Source: DASZMJ01 sp035551935 (GTDB taxonomy: Bacteria; Planctomycetota; Planctomycetia; Isosphaerales; Isosphaeraceae). From it: 24,150 nucleotides of DNA. The notes beneath the pieces were generated by a model. It was not told where the DNA came from. It saw only the letters and a program-made list of their open reading frames with translations, and made no database searches. Made by a program: the position numbers and the translations under genes. The DNA lies in the NCBI GenBank assembly GCA_035551935.1, contig DASZMJ010000558.1, positions 1 to 24,150 of the forward strand, in the 5' to 3' direction. This document shows, one piece after another, positions 14,932 through 21,173 of this stretch; position 1 is the stretch's first letter; the number at the start of each line of letters is the position of its first letter.

Positions 14932-15015
14932 GGGCGCGTCCTCTCCTCGGGGTTACGACCCCAGAGGATAACGGAGCCGGCCCCGATTACCAGGGGGAGG
15001 CCCGGCGGCGACCGT

Positions 15016-16521
15016 TCAGATCTCGGCGCCCATGTCGAACTGCTGTTCGTCCTCGCGCACGCCCCCCATGCCGGCGCCGAGCTTGCGGTAGTCGTCGACG
15101 ACCTCGATGGCGCGGAGGTACTTGACCATCTTGAACCCCAGCTTCGTTTCGACGCGCAAGCGCAACGGCGCTCCGTGCTCGATCCGCAAGGGCTCGCCGT
15201 TGAGCTCGAACGCGACAATGGTCGTCGGCTGCTCGGCGGTGAGCAGGTCGATGCACTCGTAATAGCGCGTGCCGGTGCTCTCGGCGACGCCGCCCGGCTT
15301 CTCCTGGAAGCCGAACGAGAGGAAGGCGAGGTAGCGCGCCTCGGGCCTCGGCCCGCAGAGCGCGAGCAGGTCGCGCACCCGCACGCCCGACCAGCGGCCG
15401 ATCGAGGTCCAGCCCTGGATGCAGTTGTGGAGCGTCGTCTGCTCCTGCCTCGGCATGGCGCGCAGGTCCTCCAGCGTGAGGCTCAGGGGCTGTTCGACCG
15501 CGCCGAGGACCTCGAGCTGGTAGTCGGCCCAGTTTCCGGCGAGGAGCCGCTCGTACGTGTCGTCGCCCGCCTGCGCCTGCGGGAACTCGGCGATCGGCGG
15601 ATAGCCGTTGATGCGGAACCAGGGGGTGATGGCCGTCTCCGGGTAGTCCTGGACATTCACGAGCCGGTGCAGGAAGGCGCGTCGGACCGGGTCGACGAGC
15701 GCCGAGAGGACGCGATGCGTGCCTTGCTTCCGATACGCCGAGGCGAGGTTGGCGGCGACGTGGAGGAGGACGACCGCGCCGACGATGCCCAGGCCCAGGC
15801 CGATCGCGTGCGACGCACGCCTCGTGTGGCCCTCGCCCAGGACCATCTTCCCCATCTCATCGCCGAAGCCGTGCCAGACGACCATCACGAGATGGACCAC
15901 GAGGAAGGCCCCGAACCCTACCAGGCCGAGGAAGTGCAAGCTCCGCGCGGCCTGTCGGTTGCCGAACGCCCGGCCAAGCCACGGGAATCTCCCCAGGAGA
16001 GAAGGCGACTGGGCCATCCCGGTTAGAATCTGCAAGGGTGTTAAAGCGAAAACAAGACCGAAGTACGTGAGCTGCTGGAGCGCGTTGAACGGGCTGGGGC
16101 CGTAGGACGTGCCGGGGGACGGCGTGCGGAGGGTCGCGTACAGGATGAAGTCGCGGAACGCCTCGGGGATGGCATGCCAGGAGGTCGGCACGAGGCGCCG
16201 CCATTGGGGAGAAATGAAAAGTAATATCACATAAACAAATCCGCAGATTACCCAGCCCATGGCCGCGAGGAAGTGCCAGTAGCGGCCGAGGCCGAGGCCA
16301 TGGCCGCCGGGGAGGGTTAGCCAGGCGGGCCAGGCGACTTCCTCGTCGGTCGAGCACCAGATCGGCCGGGGGGGGATGGGTTTGCGCGAGAGCTTCAGCC
16401 ACTCGCTGCCCGGAGTGCTGTGCACGTTCCAGTACAGCTTCGGATGCGCCGCCAGGATCGCCAGGCTGCTGCGGAACAGGAGGGTGAGGAAGAGGAAGTT
16501 AAACCAGTGCGTCAGGCGCAC
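15016..16521 (-). CDS. Cytochrome b561-like/sulfite oxidase-like molybdopterin oxidoreductase fusion, 5' end interrupted
   Basis: The 501 aa readable from the GTG at 16521 combine two modules. The N-terminal half (about 1-290) is a di-haem cytochrome b membrane domain with several helices and His5, His83, His196 and His210 as candidate haem ligands. The C-terminal half (about 290-480) is a sulfite oxidase/YedY-type molybdopterin domain with the Mo-binding Cys367 in LHNCIQGW. Together they would pass electrons between quinones and a periplasmic molybdo-enzyme. The GTG start has no ribosome-binding site. The natural start was probably the ATG at 16687 (MYGSDLGFP, with GAGGG upstream), now separated and out of frame because of a 133-bp insertion at 16527-16659. 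The gene may therefore be inactive or expressed N-terminally truncated. The rest of the frame is intact, suggesting a recent event. Confidence 0.85.
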   Translation of the reverse strand: MRLTHWFNFLFLTLLFRSSLAILAAHPKLYWNVHSTPGSEWLKLSRKPIPPRPIWCSTDEEVAWPAWLTLPGGHGLGLGRYWHFLAAMGWVICGFVYVILLFISPQWRRLVPTSWHAIPEAFRDFILYATLRTPSPGTSYGPSPFNALQQLTYFGLVFALTPLQILTGMAQSPSLLGRFPWLGRAFGNRQAARSLHFLGLVGFGAFLVVHLVMVVWHGFGDEMGKMVLGEGHTRRASHAIGLGLGIVGAVVLLHVAANLASAYRKQGTHRVLSALVDPVRRAFLHRLVNVQDYPETAITPWFRINGYPPIAEFPQAQAGDDTYERLLAGNWADYQLEVLGAVEQPLSLTLEDLRAMPRQEQTTLHNCIQGWTSIGRWSGVRVRDLLALCGPRPEARYLAFLSFGFQEKPGGVAESTGTRYYECIDLLTAEQPTTIVAFELNGEPLRIEHGAPLRLRVETKLGFKMVKYLRAIEVVDDYRKLGAGMGGVREDEQQFDMGAEI

Positions 16522-16536
16522 CCCGAAGGGGAAGCC

Positions 16537-16659
16537 CAGGGCGAACGCACGTGTTTCGCAAATCCTTGTCCTGCAAGGATTTGCAATCTAGTGCACGGAA
16601 TTCAACTAGTCGCAAGTTCTTTGCAGACAAGGATTTGTGAATTAGATGCGTTTGCCCTG
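16537..16659. mobile_element. MITE-like element with 13-bp terminal inverted repeats
   Basis: The ends CAGGGCGAACGCA (16537-16549) and TGCGTTTGCCCTG (16647-16659) are inverted repeats with one mismatch. The element is flanked by a direct repeat AGGGGAAGCC (16527-16536 and 16660-16669), extended to 14 bp if the shared CAGG is counted. Inside is a perfect 11-bp hairpin (16558-16568 with 16574-16584), and CAAGGATTTG recurs at 16574-16583 and 16628-16637. It is AT-richer than its surroundings and has no room for a transposase, so it must be mobilised in trans. CAGGG ends and ~10-bp duplications recall ISAs1-type insertion sequences; that assignment is from memory. Confidence 0.85.
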
Positions 16660-16687
16660 AGGGGAAGCCCAGGTCGCTGCCGTACAT
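16660..16687 (-). pseudogene. Displaced first codons of the cytochrome b/molybdopterin gene
   Basis: The minus strand from the ATG at 16687 reads MYGSDLGFP before entering the inserted element, where it goes out of frame and ends at 16499. Past the insertion, the other copy of the duplicated target reads LGFPFGVRLTHW and continues into the fusion gene. Removing 133 bp joins the two into one 512-residue frame. GAGGG sits 7-8 nt upstream of this ATG. Confidence 0.75.
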
Positions 16688-16828
16688 CGACGAGCCCTCG
16701 GTCGCAAGGTCCACAGTGTGAGGTTGCGTCGGCGGGGGGACGGCGCGAGGGGGAATGCGCACCGCCAACGGCCTTGCGTTCGTCCATTCTCTGATCGATC
16801 GTGTGGCAAAAAACGTACCGGGCTGCGC

Positions 16829-17524
16829 TCATTCGCTCACTCGGTCAGGTCGACCGAGGCCCGATAGCCGGCCAGCTCGGGGAGGCCCTCGATGGCGCGG
16901 CGGACGGCGCGACGCTGCCAGAACCGGACGACCCGCGCGCGGACGACCACGCGGCGGTCGACGACGAGGACCTCGACGTCGCGCGCGGTCGCCGACGACC
17001 TCGGCGACGCGACGCTCGAGCAGTCGCTTCAGGGCGGCGTCGGCCGCCGGGTCGGAGCGCGCTTCCAGGTCCGCCGAGGATCGCGACGCGGCGGCCTTCC
17101 GCTCCCGAGCCGGCGCCACCGGCGCCGACTTGCGGCCGAAGAGGCGGAAGCGGCGGGGCGGGGCCGATCGGGGGGGAGCGGGGTCAGGCCAGGCCTCGTC
17201 GCGGGGCGGGGGGTCGTCGTCGGGCTCGGTCGCCGCGGCCTTCGGGTTGCGGACGAACCGGGGCGGGTTGAGCACCGGGTCGGGCCGGGGATCGGCGGGC
17301 TCCAGCGGCGGCAGGCTCGTCCGCGGCGGCGCGACCGCGCCCCCCGGCAACGTCGGCGCGACCGGCCGCCTCGGCCTGGGCGTCGCGACCGGCCCGGAGG
17401 GCGGTTCGATCGCGGGCGGGAGGGGGTCGGTCGGCGCGGTCAAGGGGGGGTCGTCGGCGCGCACGCGGGTTGCACAGGGGATCGTGAGCAAGGCGCACGC
17501 CAGGATGGTCCGGGTCCGCCGCAT
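16829..17524 (-). CDS. Secreted Pro-rich protein with BON-like C-terminus, apparent frameshift
   Basis: The 231-aa frame begins with a signal peptide (MRRTRTILACALLTIPCATRVRA). A long Pro/Ala-rich low-complexity region follows (about 25-130), then a helix ALKRLLERRVAEVVGDRAR near residue 165. From there the annotated frame becomes an Arg/Pro-rich stretch with no family character. The +1 frame instead reads VEVLVVDRRVVVRARVV, then RRAIEGLPELAGYRASVDLTE, ending at 16837. That is the strand-turn-strand-helix-strand pattern of a BON domain, a small domain of periplasmic and membrane-associated proteins. A one-base indel in the CGCGCGC run near 16981-16987 would explain this. It is either a sequencing error or a real truncation. 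Function unknown. Confidence 0.65.
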   Translation of the reverse strand: MRRTRTILACALLTIPCATRVRADDPPLTAPTDPLPPAIEPPSGPVATPRPRRPVAPTLPGGAVAPPRTSLPPLEPADPRPDPVLNPPRFVRNPKAAATEPDDDPPPRDEAWPDPAPPRSAPPRRFRLFGRKSAPVAPARERKAAASRSSADLEARSDPAADAALKRLLERRVAEVVGDRARRRGPRRRPPRGRPRAGRPVLAASRRPPRHRGPPRAGRLSGLGRPDRVSE

Positions 17525-17653
17525 CGGTCGAGGGCCCTCGCGGGGAGTCGGCGCCGAGGTGTCGGCCCGCGGCGCGATCGGCTAGGATTGTGCTTCGGCA
17601 CGGGGGGACGGATCGTTGAACGGTTCATCACGAGACGACGGGGAAGCCGCGCG

Positions 17654-18415
17654 ATGACGCTGACGGGACGGGTCGCGGTGATCACGGGGGCGTCGAGCGG
17701 CATCGGCGCCGAGCTGGCTCGGCAGGTCGCGGCGCAGGGGCTGAGCGTCGGCTTGACCGCGCGCAGGGTCGACCGACTCGAGGCGCTCGCCGAAGAGATC
17801 CGATCGAAGGGGGGGACGGCCGCCGTCGCCGCCGCGGACGCGGGAGACATCGACGCGACCCGGGGCGCGATCCGATCGCTCGCCGAAGCCCTCGGCCCGG
17901 TCGATCTCCTGATCGCCAACGCCGGCTGGGGCCGGTCGCTCACCGCGCACGAGTTCTCGGCGGCGACGATCGAGAACATGATGCGGGTCAACCTCGTCGG
18001 CGCGGCCGCGGCGATCGAGGCGGCCTTGCCGGCGATGCTGGAGCGTCGGAGCGGCCAGATCGTCGGCATCAGCAGCCTCGCCGCCTTTCGCGGCCTGCCC
18101 GGCGGCGTGGGCTACTGCTCGAGCAAGGCCGGCCTGTCGGCGCTGCTCGAATCGCTCCGCCACGACCTGCGCGGCTCGGGCGTGGCGGTCACGATCGTCC
18201 ACCCCGGTTACGTTCGGACCCCGATGACCGAAGGGGCAGGGCGGCCGTTACCGTTCCTGATGGAGGTCGGGCCGGCCGCGCGGCGCATCCTTGGGGGGAT
18301 CGCGGCGCGGCGGCGTTACGTCGATTTCCCGTGGCCGCTGGCCACGCTCGCGGGCCTAGCCCGCATCCTCCCGGCCGCGCTCGTCGAGCGGGCGCTCGGA
18401 GGACGGTCGCTCTGA
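17654..18415 (+). CDS. SDR family NAD(P)-dependent oxidoreductase
   Basis: This 253-aa classical short-chain dehydrogenase shows the cofactor motif TGASSGIG near the N-terminus, the NAGWG motif around residue 90, a catalytic Ser in GISSLA, and the YCSSK active site (YxxxK). PGYVRTPM follows the catalytic region as usual. The C-terminal ~60 residues (LGGIAARRRYVDFPWPLAT and LPAALVERAL) resemble the membrane-associated subgroup related to YqjQ and DltE-like proteins. The substrate cannot be assigned. I chose the ATG at 17654 because GGGGAAG lies 7 nt upstream. It diverges from the BON-like gene and converges with the lipoprotein gene 13 bp away. Confidence 0.92.
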   Translation: MTLTGRVAVITGASSGIGAELARQVAAQGLSVGLTARRVDRLEALAEEIRSKGGTAAVAAADAGDIDATRGAIRSLAEALGPVDLLIANAGWGRSLTAHEFSAATIENMMRVNLVGAAAAIEAALPAMLERRSGQIVGISSLAAFRGLPGGVGYCSSKAGLSALLESLRHDLRGSGVAVTIVHPGYVRTPMTEGAGRPLPFLMEVGPAARRILGGIAARRRYVDFPWPLATLAGLARILPAALVERALGGRSL

Positions 18416-18427
18416 CGGCCGTCCCCG

Positions 18428-18787
18428 TTATTGCTGCGAGATCGTCGCGCTCGGCCGGCCGGCGACGATCTGCCGGAGCTCGCCGACGATTCCCGCCGGC
18501 ACGCCGATGATCGCGGCGGCCGCGGTCTTCGACAGCTTGCCGCCGTTGGTCGTCTCATAGTAGTCGCGCGGCTTGAAGAACAAGGGGTGGCGGTCGGCGA
18601 TTGAGGCCGGCCGGTCCGGCGGCAGGCCCGCGATCGCCCGGCCGTCGCCCGACGCGACGACGCCGGGCCCTTCCAGCGGCGGCTCGGGCATCGCCACCTT
18701 GCGGCTGGAGCGCGACGCCTGGCAGCCACTCAGCGCCAGGGCCGCGATCACGAGTCCCAGGAGGGCTGTCCTCCGCATTCCACGCAT
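18428..18787 (-). CDS. Small lipoprotein, hypothetical
   Basis: This 119-aa protein begins with a basic N-terminus (MRGMRRT), a hydrophobic core LLGLVIAALA and a lipobox LSGC, so it is a likely lipid-anchored envelope protein. The mature part contains a Pro-rich linker, the segment HPLFFKPRDYYETTNGGK, and a short apolar helix TAAAAIIGVPAGIVGELRQI. I do not recognise the family; it may be lineage-specific. Two further in-frame ATGs at 18799 and 18778 are possible starts; GGATGG upstream of 18787 makes this one reasonable. It converges with the SDR gene. Confidence 0.75.
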   Translation of the reverse strand: MRGMRRTALLGLVIAALALSGCQASRSSRKVAMPEPPLEGPGVVASGDGRAIAGLPPDRPASIADRHPLFFKPRDYYETTNGGKLSKTAAAAIIGVPAGIVGELRQIVAGRPSATISQQ

Positions 18788-18873
18788 GGGGCTATCCATC
18801 CTTTCCGTCGCGGCCTCGAAAGAACGGGCTCGCGGCGATCCAGGAAACCATACCCCACGATCGGCCACCGCGC

Positions 18874-18889
18874 CGGCATCGCGCTCGCA
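18874..18889 (+). promoter_or_regulatory. Candidate sigma-54 promoter (-24/-12) for the 18961 gene
   Basis: CGGCAT-CGCGC-TCGCA has the invariant GG (18875-18876) and GC (18887-18888) separated by 10 bp, against a consensus of TGGCAC-N5-TTGCA. It ends 71 nt before the ATG at 18961. The -12 half has one mismatch, so the single site is moderate evidence. Its support comes from the similar sites near the neighbouring genes. Confidence 0.4.
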
Positions 18890-18960
18890 GTGGGCGTGTC
18901 ATAGTAGAGGTCGGGCGGACCTCGCCGCCCCGGTGCGCACCACGAAGGGGAGAGTGATCG

Positions 18961-19317
18961 ATGCGTCCCCGACCGACCGCGATGCTCATCGCCGCCCTGC
19001 TGACGTTCCCGCTCTGCGGTCGCACGGCCGAGGCAGGCGGCTGGCGGAAACACCGCCCGCGTCGTGTGGCCGTCGTGGCCAGCCCGCAATGGCAACCGAC
19101 GGCACGTCGTCTCTACGCCGCGCCCCGCGAAACCTACCCGACTGTCTTCGGCTTCCGGCGCCCGTATCCGCCGTTCCAGCCCGGCCCCGGCCTCTATCGC
19201 GGCACGGCCTACCGGATGCCGTACTGGTCGCCGTTCACCCAGATGGGTTCCTACGGCAACACCTTCGGCGGCAACCTGATCTCGCCCAACGCCGGCCCGT
19301 TCCCGTACGGCTGGTGA
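18961..19317 (+). CDS. Small secreted Tyr/Pro-rich hypothetical protein
   Basis: This 118-aa protein has a signal peptide (MRPRPTAMLIAALLTFPLCG, cleavage likely after TAEA). The basic, aromatic mature part contains RPYPPFQPGPGLYRG and ends SPNAGPFPYGW. The abundance of Pro, Gly, Tyr and Arg suggests an extended or surface-exposed structural peptide. I recognise no family. The ATG at 18961 has GGGGAGAG about 6 nt upstream. A sigma-54-like site lies 71 nt further upstream, and a strong hairpin follows the stop by 7 bp. Confidence 0.75.
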   Translation: MRPRPTAMLIAALLTFPLCGRTAEAGGWRKHRPRRVAVVASPQWQPTARRLYAAPRETYPTVFGFRRPYPPFQPGPGLYRGTAYRMPYWSPFTQMGSYGNTFGGNLISPNAGPFPYGW

Positions 19318-19324
19318 ACGACGG

Positions 19325-19378
19325 GAACGGGAGGGGGACAGGCACCTCGAAGACTCGGAGCCTGTCCCCCTCCCGTTC
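19325..19378. terminator. Perfect 19-bp hairpin between convergent genes
   Basis: Positions 19325-19343 and 19360-19378 are perfectly complementary (19 bp) with a 16-nt loop. It begins 7 bp after the stop of the secreted protein gene and lies 31 bp from the end of the minus-strand DUF883-like gene. There is no T-tract, but such a stem could terminate both. The GGGGACAGGC arms are also typical of dispersed intergenic repeats. Confidence 0.65.
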
Positions 19379-19409
19379 GGCCCGGAACACTTTATCCGCG
19401 GGTCGGACG

Positions 19410-19745
19410 TCAGCGCCGGAGGGCGTCGGGCCACTTCATCTCGGGCCAGTGCATGTGGCGCATGCGGTCGAGCTGGCGCTCGTGCCAGGGGCGATCCTGG
19501 CCGGGGATCAGGAGTGCGACCGCGAGGCCGACGCCGAGGCCGAGGCCGAAGCCGAAGAGGACGGCCTGGCCGGGATTGCGCGCGATCATCCCTTCGGCCT
19601 GCCGATACTGGTGGGCCCAGGCGGCACGGGCCTGGTCGAAGCCTTCGCGCACCTGATCGCCGGCGTCGCTGATCCGCTCGCCGACCCCGGACCGCTGCGC
19701 GGCGCCACCGTCGCCACCGTTGTTGCCCTGCTTGCGGGAAGGCAT
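19410..19745 (-). CDS. DUF883/ElaB-YqjD-like membrane-anchored protein
   Basis: This 111-aa protein has a Gly/Gln-rich N-terminus, an amphipathic helix around residues 25-55 (VGERISDAGDQVREGFDQAR, then AEGMIARNPGQ), and a Gly-zipper membrane helix AVLFGFGLGLGVGLAVALL. A charged tail follows (RQLDRMRHMHWPEMKWP). The 'helix - RNPGQ - Gly-rich membrane helix' design is that of DUF883/ElaB-type proteins, some of which anchor ribosomes or respond to stress. I chose the ATG at 19745 because AAAGGAG lies 8 nt upstream. A good sigma-54-type promoter (19825-19810, minus strand) precedes it. It shares its C-terminal membrane module with the CsbD-like protein at 20427. Confidence 0.8.
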   Translation of the reverse strand: MPSRKQGNNGGDGGAAQRSGVGERISDAGDQVREGFDQARAAWAHQYRQAEGMIARNPGQAVLFGFGLGLGVGLAVALLIPGQDRPWHERQLDRMRHMHWPEMKWPDALRR

Positions 19746-19808
19746 CGTCGTCGCTCCTTTCATCCGGTGAGTCTTAGGGTTCGTGGAACTGACCGATCAC
19801 CCCTCCCG

Positions 19809-19825
19809 TTGCAAGCGACATGCCG
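19809..19825 (-). promoter_or_regulatory. Candidate sigma-54 promoter for the DUF883-like gene
   Basis: On the minus strand, CGGCAT-GTCGC-TTGCA matches the sigma-54 consensus closely: GG at 19824-19823, GC at 19812-19811, 10 bp apart, with a perfect TTGCA box. It lies 64 nt upstream of the ATG at 19745. A dyad GGGAA-N6-TTCCC (19861-19876) 35-50 bp further upstream could bind an activator, but this is speculative. Confidence 0.55.
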
Positions 19826-19942
19826 CCCGCCGCCGATGGAGCCATTCTCTAGGTGTGAATGGGAAGCACATTTCCCGATGCCGGCAACCGGGGTTCTCCG
19901 CGCCCGGTGGCTGCGCCGAATCATCCCGGAGATGAAGCCCCT

Positions 19943-19958
19943 CGGCGCACCATTCGCT
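19943..19958 (+). promoter_or_regulatory. Candidate sigma-54 promoter for the small lipoprotein gene
   Basis: CGGCGC-ACCAT-TCGCT has GG (19944-19945) and GC (19956-19957) 10 bp apart, with one mismatch in the -12 box. It ends 77 nt before the ATG at 20036. It is the weakest of the four such sites in this cluster. Confidence 0.3.
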
Positions 19959-20035
19959 TGGAGGGATTGCGGTTCGGGCCGGCCGACTCCAGGCCGACCC
20001 CGATTGATCCCAAGAGACCTGACAGGAACCACGCC

Positions 20036-20221
20036 ATGCGCCGCATCTTCAGCGCGACCCTGATCCTCGGCGTCCTCGCCCTGCCGCTCACCTTCCTGGC
20101 CGGCTGCGGCGAGACGACGTCGAGCACATCGAGCACCGAGATCAAGACTCCCAGCGGGAAGGACAAGGTCGAGTCGACGGTGAAGGAGACCACGACCGGC
20201 GACATGAAGGAGAATAAGTAA
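20036..20221 (+). CDS. Small lipoprotein, hypothetical
   Basis: This 61-aa protein has a clear lipoprotein signal: basic MRR, hydrophobic TLILGVLALPLTF and lipobox LAGC at residues 21-24. The short mature part (about 38 residues) is rich in Thr, Ser, Lys and Glu and lacks aromatic or structured motifs, so it is probably a flexible envelope peptide. I recognise no family. ACAGGAA lies upstream of the ATG at 20036. A strong terminator (20251-20281) follows, so the gene is a single transcription unit within the cluster of small envelope proteins. Confidence 0.85.
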   Translation: MRRIFSATLILGVLALPLTFLAGCGETTSSTSSTEIKTPSGKDKVESTVKETTTGDMKENK

Positions 20222-20250
20222 CGCCGGCCCCGGCCCTCGCAGCACGCGCG

Positions 20251-20281
20251 ACGCCCCCCGGTTCGCACCGGGGGGCGTTTT
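20251..20281 (+). terminator. Rho-independent terminator
   Basis: ACGCCCCCCGG (20251-20261) pairs perfectly with CCGGGGGGCGT (20268-20278), with a 6-nt loop, and is followed by TTTT (20278-20281). It lies 29 bp after the stop of the small lipoprotein gene. It is the clearest intrinsic terminator in the window. Confidence 0.9.
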
Positions 20282-20341
20282 CATGCGCATGCGCGATCGC
20301 TTGCCGAATCGGTGTGCTGAATCGCGACCCTGACCCCGACT

Positions 20342-20357
20342 TGGCATTGCGATTGCT
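20342..20357 (+). promoter_or_regulatory. Candidate sigma-54 promoter for the CsbD-like gene
   Basis: TGGCAT-TGCGA-TTGCT matches the -24/-12 consensus (TGGCAC-N5-TTGCW) at all but one position, with GG at 20343-20344 and GC at 20355-20356 separated by 10 bp. It ends 69 nt before the ATG at 20427. The upstream terminator insulates this unit, so a promoter is expected here. Confidence 0.6.
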
Positions 20358-20426
20358 CCCCAATTCCCGCCGAGTGCAGCGACCGGCTGCGTGGCCGGCG
20401 CGGACGCGAACCGGAGGACCCCGGAC

Positions 20427-20849
20427 ATGGCGATCAACGCGCAGCAGCTTCAAGGGCAGTGGAACCAGCTCAAGGGACGAGTCAAGGAGCGCTGGGGGCA
20501 ATTGACCGACGAGGACCTCCAGATCCAGGGCGGGAACGTCGACCAGCTCGTCGGCCGCATCCAGCAGCGGACCGGCGAGGGTCGCGAGGCGATCGAGAAA
20601 TACCTGACCGACCTCACCGAGCGCGGCTCGTCGGCGATCTCGCAGGCGGCCGAGGCGGTGAGCCAATACGCGTCGCAGGCCGGCAGCCGGCTCCGCGAGG
20701 GCTACGGCCAGTTCTCCGACCAGGCCCGCGACCGCTACGAGATGGCCGAGGACATGGTCCGGCAGAATCCCGGCCAGACGGTCGCCGCCGCCTTCGGCGT
20801 CGGCCTGGTCGTGGGCCTCGTCGTCGGCCTGGCCCTCCGCTCGCGCTGA
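20427..20849 (+). CDS. CsbD family protein with C-terminal membrane helix
   Basis: This 140-aa protein begins with a CsbD domain (about 1-60): INAQQLQGQWNQLKGRVKER, WGQLTDEDLQIQGGNVDQLVGRIQQRTG. CsbD proteins are small general-stress proteins of unknown mechanism. A long helical linker follows (about 60-115), then NPGQTVAAAFGVGLVVGLVVGLAL, a Gly-zipper membrane helix like that of DUF883/ElaB-type proteins. The tail is short and basic. Most CsbD proteins are ~60-70 aa, so this is a fusion. GGAGG lies ~10 nt before the ATG at 20427. DUF1328 follows after 77 bp and is likely co-transcribed. Confidence 0.92.
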   Translation: MAINAQQLQGQWNQLKGRVKERWGQLTDEDLQIQGGNVDQLVGRIQQRTGEGREAIEKYLTDLTERGSSAISQAAEAVSQYASQAGSRLREGYGQFSDQARDRYEMAEDMVRQNPGQTVAAAFGVGLVVGLVVGLALRSR

Positions 20850-20926
20850 GGCGCCGGCATGGGCCGCGTCAATCCGTCCCCTTCCCAACCCGACCACCCT
20901 GACCCCCTCCGGGGGAGGAGAGCAAC

Positions 20927-21097
20927 ATGCTCCGCTGGGCATTGACCTTCTTCATCATCGCCCTCATCGCCGGGGCCCTCGGCCTCTCGGGCGTCGCGGG
21001 CGCCTCGTCGACGATCGCCTACTACCTCGCGCTCGGCTTCATCATCCTGGCCGTGATCTCCCTGATCGTCGGCCGCAGCGCCGCGCCACCGGTCTAG
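20927..21097 (+). CDS. DUF1328 (UPF0391) small membrane protein
   Basis: This 56-aa protein starts MLRWALTFFIIALIAGALGL, then SGVAGASSTIAYYLALGFII, and ends in LAVISLIVGR plus a short tail. It has two membrane helices, the N-terminal LRWAL and the central SGVAGASS, all marks of DUF1328/UPF0391 (YtjA-like) proteins. The function is unknown; these proteins are often encoded near CsbD and other stress-related envelope genes, as here. The start has a very strong ribosome-binding site, GGGGGAGGAG, about 6 nt upstream. The gene is easily missed because of its size. Confidence 0.9.
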   Translation: MLRWALTFFIIALIAGALGLSGVAGASSTIAYYLALGFIILAVISLIVGRSAAPPV

Positions 21098-21136
21098 CCG
21101 GACCGCGGGATGCGGGATGAAGTCCGTCACGATTCG

Positions 21137-21173
21137 GGGCCCGGCGGCCGATCGGTGGAGGGCCGCCGGGCCC
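21137..21173. terminator. 13-bp hairpin between convergent DUF1328 and esterase genes
   Basis: GGGCCCGGCGGCC (21137-21149) pairs perfectly with 21161-21173, with an 11-nt loop. It lies 39 bp after the DUF1328 stop and touches the stop codon of the minus-strand hydrolase (21173-21175). It probably ends transcription from both sides. Confidence 0.7.

Noticed and set aside
20285..20300. GCGCATGCGC and GCGATCGC palindromes as regulatory sites
   Set aside because: Short palindromes of this kind are expected by chance in GC-rich DNA, and neither recurs next to the other cluster genes.
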